Notes under the pieces: model-generated
Told to the model about the DNA's origin: nothing
Seen by the model: the letters and a program-made list of their open reading frames with translations, nothing else
Database searches by the model: none
Assembly (NCBI RefSeq): GCF_002160255.1
Contig: NZ_NFKF01000001.1
Coordinates: 434,001-498,000, forward strand
From: Olsenella sp. An188
GTDB lineage: Bacteria > Actinomycetota > Coriobacteriia > Coriobacteriales > Atopobiaceae
DNA length: 64,000 nucleotides
Direction: 5' to 3'
Shown here: piece by piece, positions 37,814 through 45,858 of the stretch
How positions within the stretch are numbered: the first letter of the stretch is position 1
Layout: each line of letters begins with the position of its first letter
Made by a program: the position numbers and the translations under genes

Positions 37814-39457
37814 TTACGCGGAGTAGTTGGGGTCGGAGGTGTCGATGTCGATGTCGAACATGTGGTAGATGAGGTTGCCGACCTTGGCGTTCTTGACGTA
37901 GCTCTTGGCGGCGAAGGCGTTCTTGGGCCAGTAGAGCGGGATCGTGGCGTAGTCGACGCGCGTCACGAGGTTGTCGGCCTGGCGGTAGAGGTCGGCGCGG
38001 ACGTCCTGGTCCTGCTCCTGGCGCGCCTCGGTGACGAGCTGGTCGAACTCCTCGCTGTCGTAGAAGGACGACTTGCCCGAGGCGTTCTCGCTGTAGAAGT
38101 AGGTGTAGAGGTGGTTGTCGCCGTCGGCGTAGAGCGGGAACCAGCCGATCGCGGTGATCTGGCAGTTGCCGTCGGCCCAGTCGGAGGACCAGACGCCGTT
38201 GTCCTCGATCGTGAGCTGGAGGTCGACGCCGATCTCGCGCCAGTAGCTCTGGACGACCGTCATGTAGGTCTCGTAGAGGTTGGCGCGGATCTTGGCCTCG
38301 AGCGAGAGGCCCTCGGCGCCGGCCTCGGCCAGGAGCTCCCTGGCGCGGTCGGGGTCGTAGGGGATCTCGGCGTCAGGGTCGTGGCCGGGGGTCTGCGGGG
38401 CGAGCCAGCCCATGGCGGGCGTGCCGGCGCCGGCGAGGACCGTGTCCACGAGCTCCTGGCGGTTGATGGCGATGGAGAGCGCCTCGCGCACGCGCTCGTC
38501 CTCGAGGCCCATGCCGTCCTTGAGGTTGAGGTTCACGAAGTGGACGCCGAGGGTCTCGTACTGGGTGATGCACGGCGAGACGTCCGCGTCCTGCTGGTAC
38601 TGCTGGAGGAGCGTGGAGTCGATGTCGCACCAGTCGATGTCACCGTTCTTGAAGGCGAGCATCTTGGTGTTGTTGTCGTCGTAGTAGACGATGTGGACCT
38701 CGTCGAGGGCGGGCTCGCCGTCGTGGTAGTCGGCAAACTTCTCCATGACGACCTCGGTGGTGTCGTCGTTGGAGACGATCTTGTACTTGCCGGTGCCCAC
38801 GCAGTTGGTGCCCCAGCCCCACTGGCCGCCGGAGGACTCGACGGCCTCGAGCGCGGCCTGCGGGAAGATGTCTGCGTAGTTGATGCCGAGGTTGTTGATG
38901 AACGAGACCATCGGGTACTCGAGGACGAAGGTGAAGTGCGTGTCGTCCTCGACGGTGAGGCCCTCGAGCTCGGTGGCCTCGCCGTTGAGCATGGCCTTGG
39001 CGCCGAGGATCATGTCGTACATGTAGGTGGACTTGGCCGCGGTCTCGGGCTTGAACATGCGCTCGAAGGTGAACTTGACGTCGTTGGCCGTGAGCGTCGA
39101 GCCGTCGTGGCACTTGATGCCCTCCTTGAGGGTGCAGTGCAGCGTCACGCCGTCGTCCTCGAACGTGGGGACCTCGGTGAGCAGGCACGGGACGAGCTCG
39201 TTGTCCTCGGTCCAGCGCAGCGGAGCCTCGAAGATGCAGTCTGCGATCGAGGAGGAGCCGGAGTTCGTGGAGAGCTGCATGTCCAGGCCGAGCTTCGGGT
39301 TGGACTGTCCGAAGCGCAGGATCTTCCTGACGGAGCCGTCCTCGTTGGTGGCGGGGGCCTGCTCGCCGTCGCAGCCGGCGAGGCCCGCGGCGACGGTGCT
39401 GGCGCCCGCGAGCGCCGCCCCCTTGACGAAGCCGCGGCGCGTGATGGTGTCGCTCAT
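37814..39457 (-). CDS. oppA: Oligopeptide-binding lipoprotein OppA
   Basis: This 547-residue peptide-binding protein is of SBP family 5. The signal MSDTITRRGFVKGAALAGAS has a twin-arginine motif, ending in the lipobox AAGLAGC with the cysteine near residue 30, so the mature protein is a membrane-tethered lipoprotein exported folded. Family features include FQ/WFPLYADGDNH near the C-terminus, EGIKCHDGSTLTANDVKFTFERMF and ERVREALSIAINRQELV. I use the ATG at 39457 with GGAGGAAG upstream. It is the first gene of the opp operon. Confidence 0.95.
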   Translation of the reverse strand: MSDTITRRGFVKGAALAGASTVAAGLAGCDGEQAPATNEDGSVRKILRFGQSNPKLGLDMQLSTNSGSSSIADCIFEAPLRWTEDNELVPCLLTEVPTFEDDGVTLHCTLKEGIKCHDGSTLTANDVKFTFERMFKPETAAKSTYMYDMILGAKAMLNGEATELEGLTVEDDTHFTFVLEYPMVSFINNLGINYADIFPQAALEAVESSGGQWGWGTNCVGTGKYKIVSNDDTTEVVMEKFADYHDGEPALDEVHIVYYDDNNTKMLAFKNGDIDWCDIDSTLLQQYQQDADVSPCITQYETLGVHFVNLNLKDGMGLEDERVREALSIAINRQELVDTVLAGAGTPAMGWLAPQTPGHDPDAEIPYDPDRARELLAEAGAEGLSLEAKIRANLYETYMTVVQSYWREIGVDLQLTIEDNGVWSSDWADGNCQITAIGWFPLYADGDNHLYTYFYSENASGKSSFYDSEEFDQLVTEARQEQDQDVRADLYRQADNLVTRVDYATIPLYWPKNAFAAKSYVKNAKVGNLIYHMFDIDIDTSDPNYSA

Positions 39458-39602
39458 GATCGCTTCCTCCCTTTGTCCCACTTGCGCGGCATGTGCCGCA
39501 TCCTGTCCCCATTATTGGGACGGGGCCGGGAAAGGGGGCAAATCTCAGGAAGCCTTAACCGATGATTTACTTGGCTAAAGTCTTGTTACGTTTTTGCGCA
39601 GG

Positions 39603-39629
39603 AAAAAGGGGCCGCCCGAAGGCGGCCCC
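39603..39629 (-). terminator. Rho-independent terminator after rpsA
   Basis: On the minus strand the arms GGGGCCGCC and GGCGGCCCC pair across the loop TTCG and are followed by TTTTT. It lies 30 bases after the rpsA stop and is the most classical intrinsic terminator in the window. Confidence 0.9.
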
Positions 39630-39658
39630 AGAAAAGGCGCGGTTGAGGGTGCGCGAGG

Positions 39659-40846
39659 CTACTCCTCGGTCTCGGCCTCGGGCTCCTCGTCCTTCTCGGC
39701 CGGCTTGTCGCTCTCGGGGAGCGGCTTGACCTCGACCTCGGTGCCGAGGGTCTCGGCGGCGGCCTTCATGGACAGGGAGATGCGACGACGGTCGAGGTCG
39801 ATCTCCATGACCTTCACCTGGACGGTGTCGCCCACGGCGCAGACCTGGGACGGCTGGTCCACGTGCTGCTTGGCCATCTCGGAGATGTGCACGAGGCCCT
39901 CCACGCCCTCGCCGAGGTCGACGAACGCGCCGAAGGTGACGAGCTTGGTGACGGTGCCCTCGACGATGGCGTCGACCGGGTACTTCTTGACGAGCGTGCG
40001 CCACGGGTCCTCGGTGGTCTGCTTGAGGCCGAGGGAGATGCGCTCGCGGTTGAGGTCGACGTCGAGCACCTGGACCTCGACCTCCTGGCCGACCTTGACG
40101 ACCTCGGAGGGGTGGTTGACGTGGTTCCAGGAGAGCTCGGAGATGTGCACGAGGCCGTCGATGCCGCCGAGGTCGACGAAGGCGCCGAAGTCGACGATCG
40201 AGGAGACGGTGCCCTTGAGGCGCATGCCGACCTGGAGCTTGGAGAGGATCTCCTGGCGCTCGGCCTTGCGGGCCTCCTCGAGGACCACGCGACGGGAGAG
40301 GACGACGTTGTTGCGGTTGCGGTCCATCTCGATGACGCGGGCCTCGATGCGGGTGCCGAGGTAGGCGTTGAGGTCCTTGACACGACGGAGGTCGACGAGG
40401 GAGGCGGGCAGGAAGCCGCGCAGGCCGATGTCGAGGATCAGGCCGCCCTTGACGACCTCGATGACCTCGCCCTCGACGGTCTCGCCGGAGTTGAACTTCT
40501 CCTCCACGGCGTTCCAGGCGCGCTCGTACTCGGCGCGCTTCTTGGACAGGACGAGTCGACCCTCCTTGTCCTCCTTCTGGAGAACCAGGGCCTCGATCTC
40601 GTCGCCCAGGGCCACGACGTCGGCCGGGTTGACGTCCTTGCGGATGGAGAGCTCGCGGGAGGGGATGACGCCCTCGGACTTGTAGCCGATGTCAAGCAGC
40701 ACCTCGTCGCGCTCGATCTTCACGACGGAGCCGGTGACGAGATCGCCCTCGTCGAAGTCGGTCACGGTGCCGTCGATGAGGTTGTTCATCTCCTCGTCGG
40801 AGATGTCGTCCAGCGCGAAGATGGACGAGTTCTGAATCTCACTCAA
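39659..40846 (-). CDS. rpsA: Ribosomal protein S1
   Basis: The 395-residue protein has four S1 RNA-binding domains (about 36-105, 123-190, 207-277 and 294-364). The last two have the strong signatures GMRLKGTVSSIVDFGAFVDL and VEGTVTKLVTFGAFVDLGEG, each followed by GLVHISE. An acidic tail of about 30 residues ends EEPEAETEE. This four-domain form is the usual actinobacterial one. The start is a TTG at 40846 (MSEIQNSSIFALDDI) with AAAGGGG upstream; no better in-frame start exists nearby. S1 helps mRNA binding on the ribosome. Confidence 0.94.
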   Translation of the reverse strand: MSEIQNSSIFALDDISDEEMNNLIDGTVTDFDEGDLVTGSVVKIERDEVLLDIGYKSEGVIPSRELSIRKDVNPADVVALGDEIEALVLQKEDKEGRLVLSKKRAEYERAWNAVEEKFNSGETVEGEVIEVVKGGLILDIGLRGFLPASLVDLRRVKDLNAYLGTRIEARVIEMDRNRNNVVLSRRVVLEEARKAERQEILSKLQVGMRLKGTVSSIVDFGAFVDLGGIDGLVHISELSWNHVNHPSEVVKVGQEVEVQVLDVDLNRERISLGLKQTTEDPWRTLVKKYPVDAIVEGTVTKLVTFGAFVDLGEGVEGLVHISEMAKQHVDQPSQVCAVGDTVQVKVMEIDLDRRRISLSMKAAAETLGTEVEVKPLPESDKPAEKDEEPEAETEE

Positions 40847-40991
40847 AGGTGGACCCCTTTCGAACTAACGGGGCCCCGGTCGTCATGGTCGCTGCCTGCA
40901 GTGCCTAGAATCGTGGCGTCTACGTGGAAACTTACATGCTCTCGGGGGCCGACAGATACGTTTGTGCGGGCCCTTTGCCCACACGGGGGAT

Positions 40992-41021
40992 AGAGTAACG
41001 TTTTTCGCGTGTGTATTTCAA
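40992..41021 (-). promoter_or_regulatory. Candidate rpsA promoter
   Basis: On the minus strand TTGAAA (41016-41021) is 18 bases from TACTCT (40992-40997), within a locally AT-rich stretch. It implies a leader of about 140 bases before the rpsA TTG, long enough for translational feedback, though I see no specific structure. Confidence 0.4.
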
Positions 41022-41111
41022 GCGAGACGGATGGGTATTTATTATTTTCTCGTAAGAGAGCCGCCGAGAAGGACGTCCGGTCGCGGACGAGAGCGCGAAG
41101 GGAGGGCCGCC

Positions 41112-41864
41112 ATGATCAGGGCCGTGCTGTTCGACCTGGACGACACGCTGCTGCGCCTCAACCTCATGGCCTTCATCGCCCGCTACGTGGCCGGGGCCTC
41201 GCGCCTGCTCGCGAGCGCCGCGCGCGTGAGCCCGCTCTCGCTCGCCGCCCCCTTCGCGGGAAGCTTCCTCGCCATAGACGCGCAGGACCGCGCCGACTCC
41301 CTCACCAACGAGCAGCTCTTCAACCAGACGTTCTTCTCGGCCTGCGGAATCCCGCTGGACGACCCCGTGATCGCCGACCTCATGGAGTGCTACGAGCGTG
41401 AGGTCGTGCCGGGCTACGCGGGCGGCGTCGTGTCGGCGCGCCCCGTGGAGGGCGCGCGCGAGGCCGTTGACGGCGTGTGGAGGGCGGGCCTCGTCTGCGC
41501 GCTGGCCACCAACCCCACGTTCTCGCTCGCGTGCGACCGGGCGCGCATGGGGTGGGCCGGGGTGTCCGAGGACGACTTCGCGCTCGTCTCCACGCTCGCC
41601 AACTCGAGTCGCTGCAAGCCGTGCGCGCAGTACTACCAGGAGTTCGCCAACCAGCTCGGGGTGCGCCTCGAGGAGTGCCTCATGGTGGGAAACGACGCCA
41701 CGCGCGACTTCGCGCGCCCCGAGTGCGGGCTGCGCACCGCCTACGTGGGCCACGGCCGGCCCGGGCGCGCCGTCTGGCGCGGGCCCATGTCCGAGCTCGC
41801 CCGGCAGCTGCCCGAGCTGGTGGCCCGCCTGAACGAGCAGGGTGCGGGTACGGGCGGCGAGTAG
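41112..41864 (+). CDS. HAD-superfamily hydrolase
   Basis: The 250-residue protein shows HAD motif I VLFDLDDTLL at residues 5-14 (nucleophile D8), a helical cap, motif II in LATNP and motif IV GNDATRDFARPE near residue 200. The lysine of motif III is likely in SSRCKPCAQYY. It is probably a phosphatase for a small metabolite; the substrate is not predictable. The ATG at 41112 follows GGGAGGG; a longer frame upstream is not HAD-like. The stop lies within the first base of a repeat module (41864-41885), and a strong dyad follows. Confidence 0.85.
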   Translation: MIRAVLFDLDDTLLRLNLMAFIARYVAGASRLLASAARVSPLSLAAPFAGSFLAIDAQDRADSLTNEQLFNQTFFSACGIPLDDPVIADLMECYEREVVPGYAGGVVSARPVEGAREAVDGVWRAGLVCALATNPTFSLACDRARMGWAGVSEDDFALVSTLANSSRCKPCAQYYQEFANQLGVRLEECLMVGNDATRDFARPECGLRTAYVGHGRPGRAVWRGPMSELARQLPELVARLNEQGAGTGGE

Positions 41865-41919
41865 ACGTTCTTCTCGGCAGAACCGTCCAGAACTTGCCCG
41901 GGCGAGAAGTGCGGGCGGC
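41864..41919 (+). repeat. Intergenic repeat modules, copy 1
   Basis: Two modules occur here that also occur after the sensor kinase. The first, 41864-41885, starts GACGTTCTTCTCGGCAG. The second, 41896-41919, starts GCCCGGGCGAGAAGTGCG. At 47210-47260 the same two modules, identical over 22 and 24 bases, are in the opposite order on the same strand. Both carry the CTTCTCG/CGAGAAG word. Confidence 0.75.
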
Positions 41920-41989
41920 CTGCGGTCACTTCCCCACCCCAAACCGTCCGGAACTCGCCCGCACGGCCAACGCGGGCGGCTACAGAAAA

Positions 41990-42030
41990 GGCGAGAAGGA
42001 CGAGCAGACCCGCCGCTCGTCCTTCTCGCC
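41990..42030. terminator. Bidirectional terminator-like dyad after HAD and GH3 genes
   Basis: Perfect 16-base arms GGCGAGAAGGACGAGC (41990-42005) and GCTCGTCCTTCTCGCC (42015-42030) enclose a 9-base loop. It sits between two convergent genes. Both arms begin with the over-represented word. Confidence 0.75.
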
Positions 42031-42066
42031 ATCGCAGGGCTTGTGCGCCCTTGCTACGCGTCCTTG

Positions 42067-44922
42067 CTAAGCGTCGGTCTTGGCGCTCCCCTTTCGGCCG
42101 GTGGCGACAAGGACCACGATGCCGATCACGCTTGCCACGCCGAGGGCGCCAAGGCCCAGACGGGCGGGCATGCGCCAGGCGGGCTCCGCGGCCGGGCCCT
42201 CGGTGGCGCTGCTGTTGGCCTCGGCGTAGAGGTACTGGTGCGCGGCCTCGCGCAGGTGCTTCATTCCGCTTGCGGTCTGGGCGAGCGTGTTGACGTCGTC
42301 CTGCGAGAACATGCCGTTGCAGAGCGTGGAGGACCCGCCGTTCAGGATGGCCACCTCGGTGTCCATGAAGCCGTGCTGCTCGAGGTTGTCCGTCAGGACG
42401 CACCCGTTGAAGCCCCACTCGCCGCGCAGCACGCCCTTGAGCAGCGCGGAGCTCGCGCCCGCCCAGGTGGTGCCCAGGTTGTTGTAGGCGCTCATGATGC
42501 CGAGCGAGTGCCCGTCCTTGACGGCGACCTCAAACGGAACGAGGTAGATCTCTCGCATGGACTGCTCGCTGGCCCAGGTGCACAGGCCAAAGTGTCGCTG
42601 GGTCTCGCGCTCGTTGAGGGCGAAGTGCTTGATGTAGACGATGAGGCCGTTCTCGGTGGCCTTGCCCGTTACGCTCGCGGCCATGGCGCCCGCCAGCGTC
42701 GGGTCCTCGGAGTAGTACTCGAAGTTGCGGCCGCAGAAGGGGCTGCGGTGGAGGTTGCCGCCGGGGGCGTACCAGCCGGAGACGTTCCAGGCAGCGGCCT
42801 CGCGGGAGATGGCGTCGCCAAAGTCGGTGGCCACGTCCACGTTCCAGGTGGAGGCCAGGACGACCTCGCACGGATAGGTCACGGTCTCGTAGGTGCAGGT
42901 CCCAGCAAACGCGTCAAAGACGTAGCTGATCGCGGAGGGGCCGTCCATGTCGTAGGTCTGCGGCTTGCCGATGGCGTCGATGGCCGCGCTGCCCCAGCCG
43001 TTGGTGGCGAGGATCGCGTTGAGGTCGTCGACGGTCAGCTGGTCGAGAAGCTCCTCCCACTGCGGGTCGTCGTAGTCCTTGCCCTTGAGGTCCGTGAGCG
43101 TGACGCCGTTCTTGGCGCCGGTCGTCGGCATCTCGTCCTCGGGGTTCTCGTAGTCCGGCAGCTCGAGGGCGGAGGAGAAGGTCTCCAGCATCTCGGGCGT
43201 GGCCTCCTCGTCGGAGCCGGGCACGATCTCCCAGGTGTCGCGGGTCATGTAGGCAACGTCGCCGGCCACGTCCTCAAAGCGGTTGGTGGCGAGCTCGGCG
43301 TCGGAGCTGCGCTTGCCCACGTAGCGCGCGCCCTGCTCGACGCCCGTGGAGGCGTCGGACTCGTTGAAGACGATGGAGGCGTCGATGGCATAGGTGTACT
43401 CGTCGACCACGGTGTGGGAGTCGCGGCGCACGGAGATGACGTAGTCGCCCCGCTCCAGCACGTAGGAGCCGTTCTCGCTGTAGTAGCAGCGGTCGTCGTA
43501 GGAGGCCATGTCCTCGACGGGGAGCTCGATGGTCACGCTCTGCGTCTCGCCGGGCTCGATGAGCGGGGTCTTGGCAAACCCGCCGAGCACCGCGCCGGGC
43601 TTCTGGATGGCGGAGCCGTCGGAGTAGTACGGGGCGGTGTAGTAGAGCTCCACGACGTCCTTGCCGGCCACGTCACCGGTATTGGTCACGTCGACCGTCA
43701 CCTTGAGGGTGGTTCCCTGGTCGATGGAGCCCTCGGGGGTGACGTCGCTCACCTTCCAGTCGAAGGTGGTGTAGGAGAGGCCGTAGCCAAACGGGTACTG
43801 GACCACGTCGTCGTAGCTCGCGCCCGTGACCTTCTCGCCCTCGAGCGTCGTGTAGTCGTAGGACTCGCGCGTCTCGTAGTAGCGATACCCCACGTAGATG
43901 CCCTCCTGGTAGTTGATCAGGTAGGCCGGGTGGGAGTCGAACGCCTGGAAGCAGTCGCTCGAGTTGGTGTAGGTGTAGGTGTCGAAGTTGTAGAACGAGG
44001 GGGTGGTCTCGACCGCATAGGGGTAGATGTCCGCCGTGCGGCCGGAGGGGTTCACCTCGCCCTTGAGGATGCTCGCGACGGCGCGCGTGCCCACGTCACC
44101 GGGGTCGCCGACCCACAGGGCGGCGTCCACGTCGCCGGTCGCGCTCGCGTCGCCCGCGCCACCGTCCTCGACAAAGCCCAGCTCGAGGGCATTGCCGCTG
44201 TTAATGAGCACGATCACGCGCTCAAAGGTGCCCTTGGCCTGCTCCACCAGGGAGAGCTCGGCGTCGTTGAGCTCGAGATAGTGCTTGGCCTGGTCGCTCG
44301 CCGTCCTGCCGTACTGGGCCATGCTCGTGGGCAGGTCGTTGCCCTCGCCGCCCTTGCGGGAGATCACGATGACGGCGGTGTCGGAGTACTCCCTCATGGC
44401 CTCGAAGGAGGCGTCGCCCGTGTACTTGAAGTCAACGCCGTACTCGGCGGCCAGCTCCTCGGTCGCAGGGGCCTCGGGGATGGAGAAGTCCACCTCGAAG
44501 GTGTTGGCACCCTCGTCGCCGTCACCCTGGTAGACGGCCGCCGTCGCCGGGTTGACCTCGATGCCGGCATCGGAGAAGGCCGTCACAAAGTCGGTGCGGT
44601 TCTCGGTGTAGGAGCTGCCTCCCGAGCCCGTTCCGCCGTACACGGGGTTGTAGGCCCCGTAGCCAAGAAGGTTGATCTTGGTGTTCTCCATCGGGAGGGC
44701 GCCGTCGTTCTTGAGCAGCACCGCACCCTCCTCCTCGATCTCCTGCGCAACGGCAAGCCCGTTGTCGTAGGACTCCTGCGTCGACTCGTCCTTCTCGACA
44801 GGCGCCGGGAACGCCTTGTCAAGCTGGTCGGAGAAGACCCCGAACATCGCGACCGCGGCGCCCACCGCGATGCACGCGAGCACGGCAAGAAGCCCGATGC
44901 CTACCTTTCTTCCTCGTTTCAT
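42067..44922 (-). CDS. Membrane-anchored GH3 beta-glucosidase, permuted domain order
   Basis: This 951-residue glycoside hydrolase family 3 enzyme has its domains in reversed order. The alpha/beta sandwich domain comes first (INLLGYGAYNPVYGGTGSG at about 83-101; the acid/base motif GGEGND at 191-196), then a fibronectin-like domain (about 430-560), and last the (beta/alpha)8 domain with DMDGPSAI, NLHRSPFCGRNFEYYSEDP, KHFALNERETQRH and the nucleophile D845 in GCVLTDN. A hydrophobic N-terminal segment (7-30) and a second one near the C-terminus (about 924-945) suggest anchoring at both ends, with the catalytic part outside the cell. It likely releases glucose or a related sugar from plant or host glycans. 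It is transcribed away from a LytTR two-component system that probably regulates it. Confidence 0.9.
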   Translation of the reverse strand: MKRGRKVGIGLLAVLACIAVGAAVAMFGVFSDQLDKAFPAPVEKDESTQESYDNGLAVAQEIEEEGAVLLKNDGALPMENTKINLLGYGAYNPVYGGTGSGGSSYTENRTDFVTAFSDAGIEVNPATAAVYQGDGDEGANTFEVDFSIPEAPATEELAAEYGVDFKYTGDASFEAMREYSDTAVIVISRKGGEGNDLPTSMAQYGRTASDQAKHYLELNDAELSLVEQAKGTFERVIVLINSGNALELGFVEDGGAGDASATGDVDAALWVGDPGDVGTRAVASILKGEVNPSGRTADIYPYAVETTPSFYNFDTYTYTNSSDCFQAFDSHPAYLINYQEGIYVGYRYYETRESYDYTTLEGEKVTGASYDDVVQYPFGYGLSYTTFDWKVSDVTPEGSIDQGTTLKVTVDVTNTGDVAGKDVVELYYTAPYYSDGSAIQKPGAVLGGFAKTPLIEPGETQSVTIELPVEDMASYDDRCYYSENGSYVLERGDYVISVRRDSHTVVDEYTYAIDASIVFNESDASTGVEQGARYVGKRSSDAELATNRFEDVAGDVAYMTRDTWEIVPGSDEEATPEMLETFSSALELPDYENPEDEMPTTGAKNGVTLTDLKGKDYDDPQWEELLDQLTVDDLNAILATNGWGSAAIDAIGKPQTYDMDGPSAISYVFDAFAGTCTYETVTYPCEVVLASTWNVDVATDFGDAISREAAAWNVSGWYAPGGNLHRSPFCGRNFEYYSEDPTLAGAMAASVTGKATENGLIVYIKHFALNERETQRHFGLCTWASEQSMREIYLVPFEVAVKDGHSLGIMSAYNNLGTTWAGASSALLKGVLRGEWGFNGCVLTDNLEQHGFMDTEVAILNGGSSTLCNGMFSQDDVNTLAQTASGMKHLREAAHQYLYAEANSSATEGPAAEPAWRMPARLGLGALGVASVIGIVVLVATGRKGSAKTDA

Positions 44923-44948
44923 GACCTTCCTTTCTCCTCTCTCTTGTC

Positions 44949-44986
44949 GCAGCCGGACGCGACGCCTGGCAGCCGGATGCGACGCC
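44949..44986 (-). repeat. 18-bp direct repeat in the GH3 leader
   Basis: Two 18-base copies, GCAGCCGGACGCGACGCC (44949-44966) and the same with one change (44969-44986), are 20 bases apart in start position. They lie between the likely GH3 transcription start and its ribosome site. The two-helical-turn spacing suits binding of a dimeric protein. Confidence 0.6.
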
Positions 44987-44999
44987 CTACTTTCAGGCG

Positions 45000-45029
45000 A
45001 TTCTCAGGCTCTCCCCACAGGCGGCTCAA
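45000..45029 (-). promoter_or_regulatory. Candidate GH3 gene promoter
   Basis: On the minus strand TTGAGC (45024-45029) and GAGAAT (45000-45005) are 18 bases apart. Each matches consensus at four positions. The nearer LytTR box begins seven bases upstream of the -35. Confidence 0.4.
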
Positions 45030-45035
45030 GGGGGA

Positions 45036-45069
45036 CCGGCACGGTTGGACGGCGCCCCGGCACGGTTGG
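45036..45069. promoter_or_regulatory. Pair of LytTR-type boxes between GH3 and the two-component system
   Basis: CCGGCACGGTTGG occurs twice, at 45036-45048 and 45057-45069, exactly 21 bases apart. LytTR regulators such as AgrA bind 9-base direct repeats with a GTT core separated by 12-13 bases, that is a 21-22-base period; the core here, ACGGTTGG, fits that consensus at most positions. The pair lies close upstream of the -35 regions of both divergent promoters. Confidence 0.7.
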
Positions 45070-45104
45070 CACGACGGGAGCAAGCGCTCGCGCGCGAGGC
45101 GGGA

Positions 45105-45110
45105 TAGAAT
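45105..45110 (+). promoter_or_regulatory. Candidate -10 of the two-component operon
   Basis: TAGAAT lies 31 bases before the ATG at 45141. No -35 hexamer is found at the expected place, as is common for promoters that depend on an activator; the second LytTR box ends about 12 bases upstream of the -35 position. Confidence 0.5.
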
Positions 45111-45140
45111 TGTCAGGGGAGCTTAAGGTTGGGGAGGAAC

Positions 45141-45857
45141 ATGGCTTTTAACGTGGCCATCGTTGAGGACTCGTCAGAGGACCTCGAGGCGCTGAGGGCC
45201 CATCTTGCCCGCTTTGTCGCACAGCGCGACGGAGGCGACAAGAGCGGCCTGCGCATCACCGCGTTTGACCGCGCGGAGTCGTTCCTCAAGAGCTACGAGC
45301 CGGTCTATGACGTCATTCTCATGGACATCGAGCTGCCCGGCGCCAACGGCATGAGCGCCGCCCGGGCGCTCAGGATCATCGACCCCCGCGCGGTCATCGT
45401 CTTTGTCACCAACATCGCGAGCTTCGCCGTAAGCGGCTACGAGGTCGACGCCTTGTCCTACCTGCTCAAACCCGTCTCCTACCCGGCGCTCTCCCTCGCC
45501 ATGAACAAGGCCCTCAGCGCGGCCGCGCTGCGCCAGGCGCGCCCCTACGTCATCCAGACGGCGGAGGGGATGGTCCGCTTTCCCGTCTCCTCGATTCTCT
45601 ACGTCGAGGTCGTGCGCCACTCGCTCTTCTTTCACACGACGCAGAGGACACACAAGAAGCGCGGCTCCATGCGCGAGGTCGAGGACGAACTGCGGGGCAT
45701 GCACTTCTGCCGCTGCCACAACGCCTACCTGGTCAACCTCGAGCACGTCTCGTCCGTGAGCGGCAGCGAGGTCACCGTGGGCACCGACGTCCTTCCCGTC
45801 AGCCGACAGCGCAAGCAGGAGTTCATGGACGCGCTCACGCTCTGCCTGGGGGTCTAG
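45141..45857 (+). CDS. LytTR-family response regulator (AgrA-like)
   Basis: The 238-residue protein has a receiver domain (about 1-120) with the acidic pair ED at 9-10, the phospho-acceptor D62 in VILMDIELPGANG and the lysine in YLLKPVSYPAL, followed by a LytTR DNA-binding domain (about 135-236: SSILYVEVVRHSLFFHT, FCRCHNAYLVNLEHV, LPVSRQRKQEF). The ATG at 45141 follows GGGGAGG; a TTG twelve bases earlier is less likely. The kinase gene follows after one base. The LytTR box pair in its own upstream region suggests autoregulation and control of the divergent GH3 gene. Confidence 0.93.
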   Translation: MAFNVAIVEDSSEDLEALRAHLARFVAQRDGGDKSGLRITAFDRAESFLKSYEPVYDVILMDIELPGANGMSAARALRIIDPRAVIVFVTNIASFAVSGYEVDALSYLLKPVSYPALSLAMNKALSAAALRQARPYVIQTAEGMVRFPVSSILYVEVVRHSLFFHTTQRTHKKRGSMREVEDELRGMHFCRCHNAYLVNLEHVSSVSGSEVTVGTDVLPVSRQRKQEFMDALTLCLGV

Positions 45858-45858
45858 C

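Noticed and set aside
36876-39565. Long plus-strand frame opposite oppA and oppB
   Set aside because: Antisense to clear transporter genes, with low-complexity Val/Glu/His-rich translation. Not a gene.
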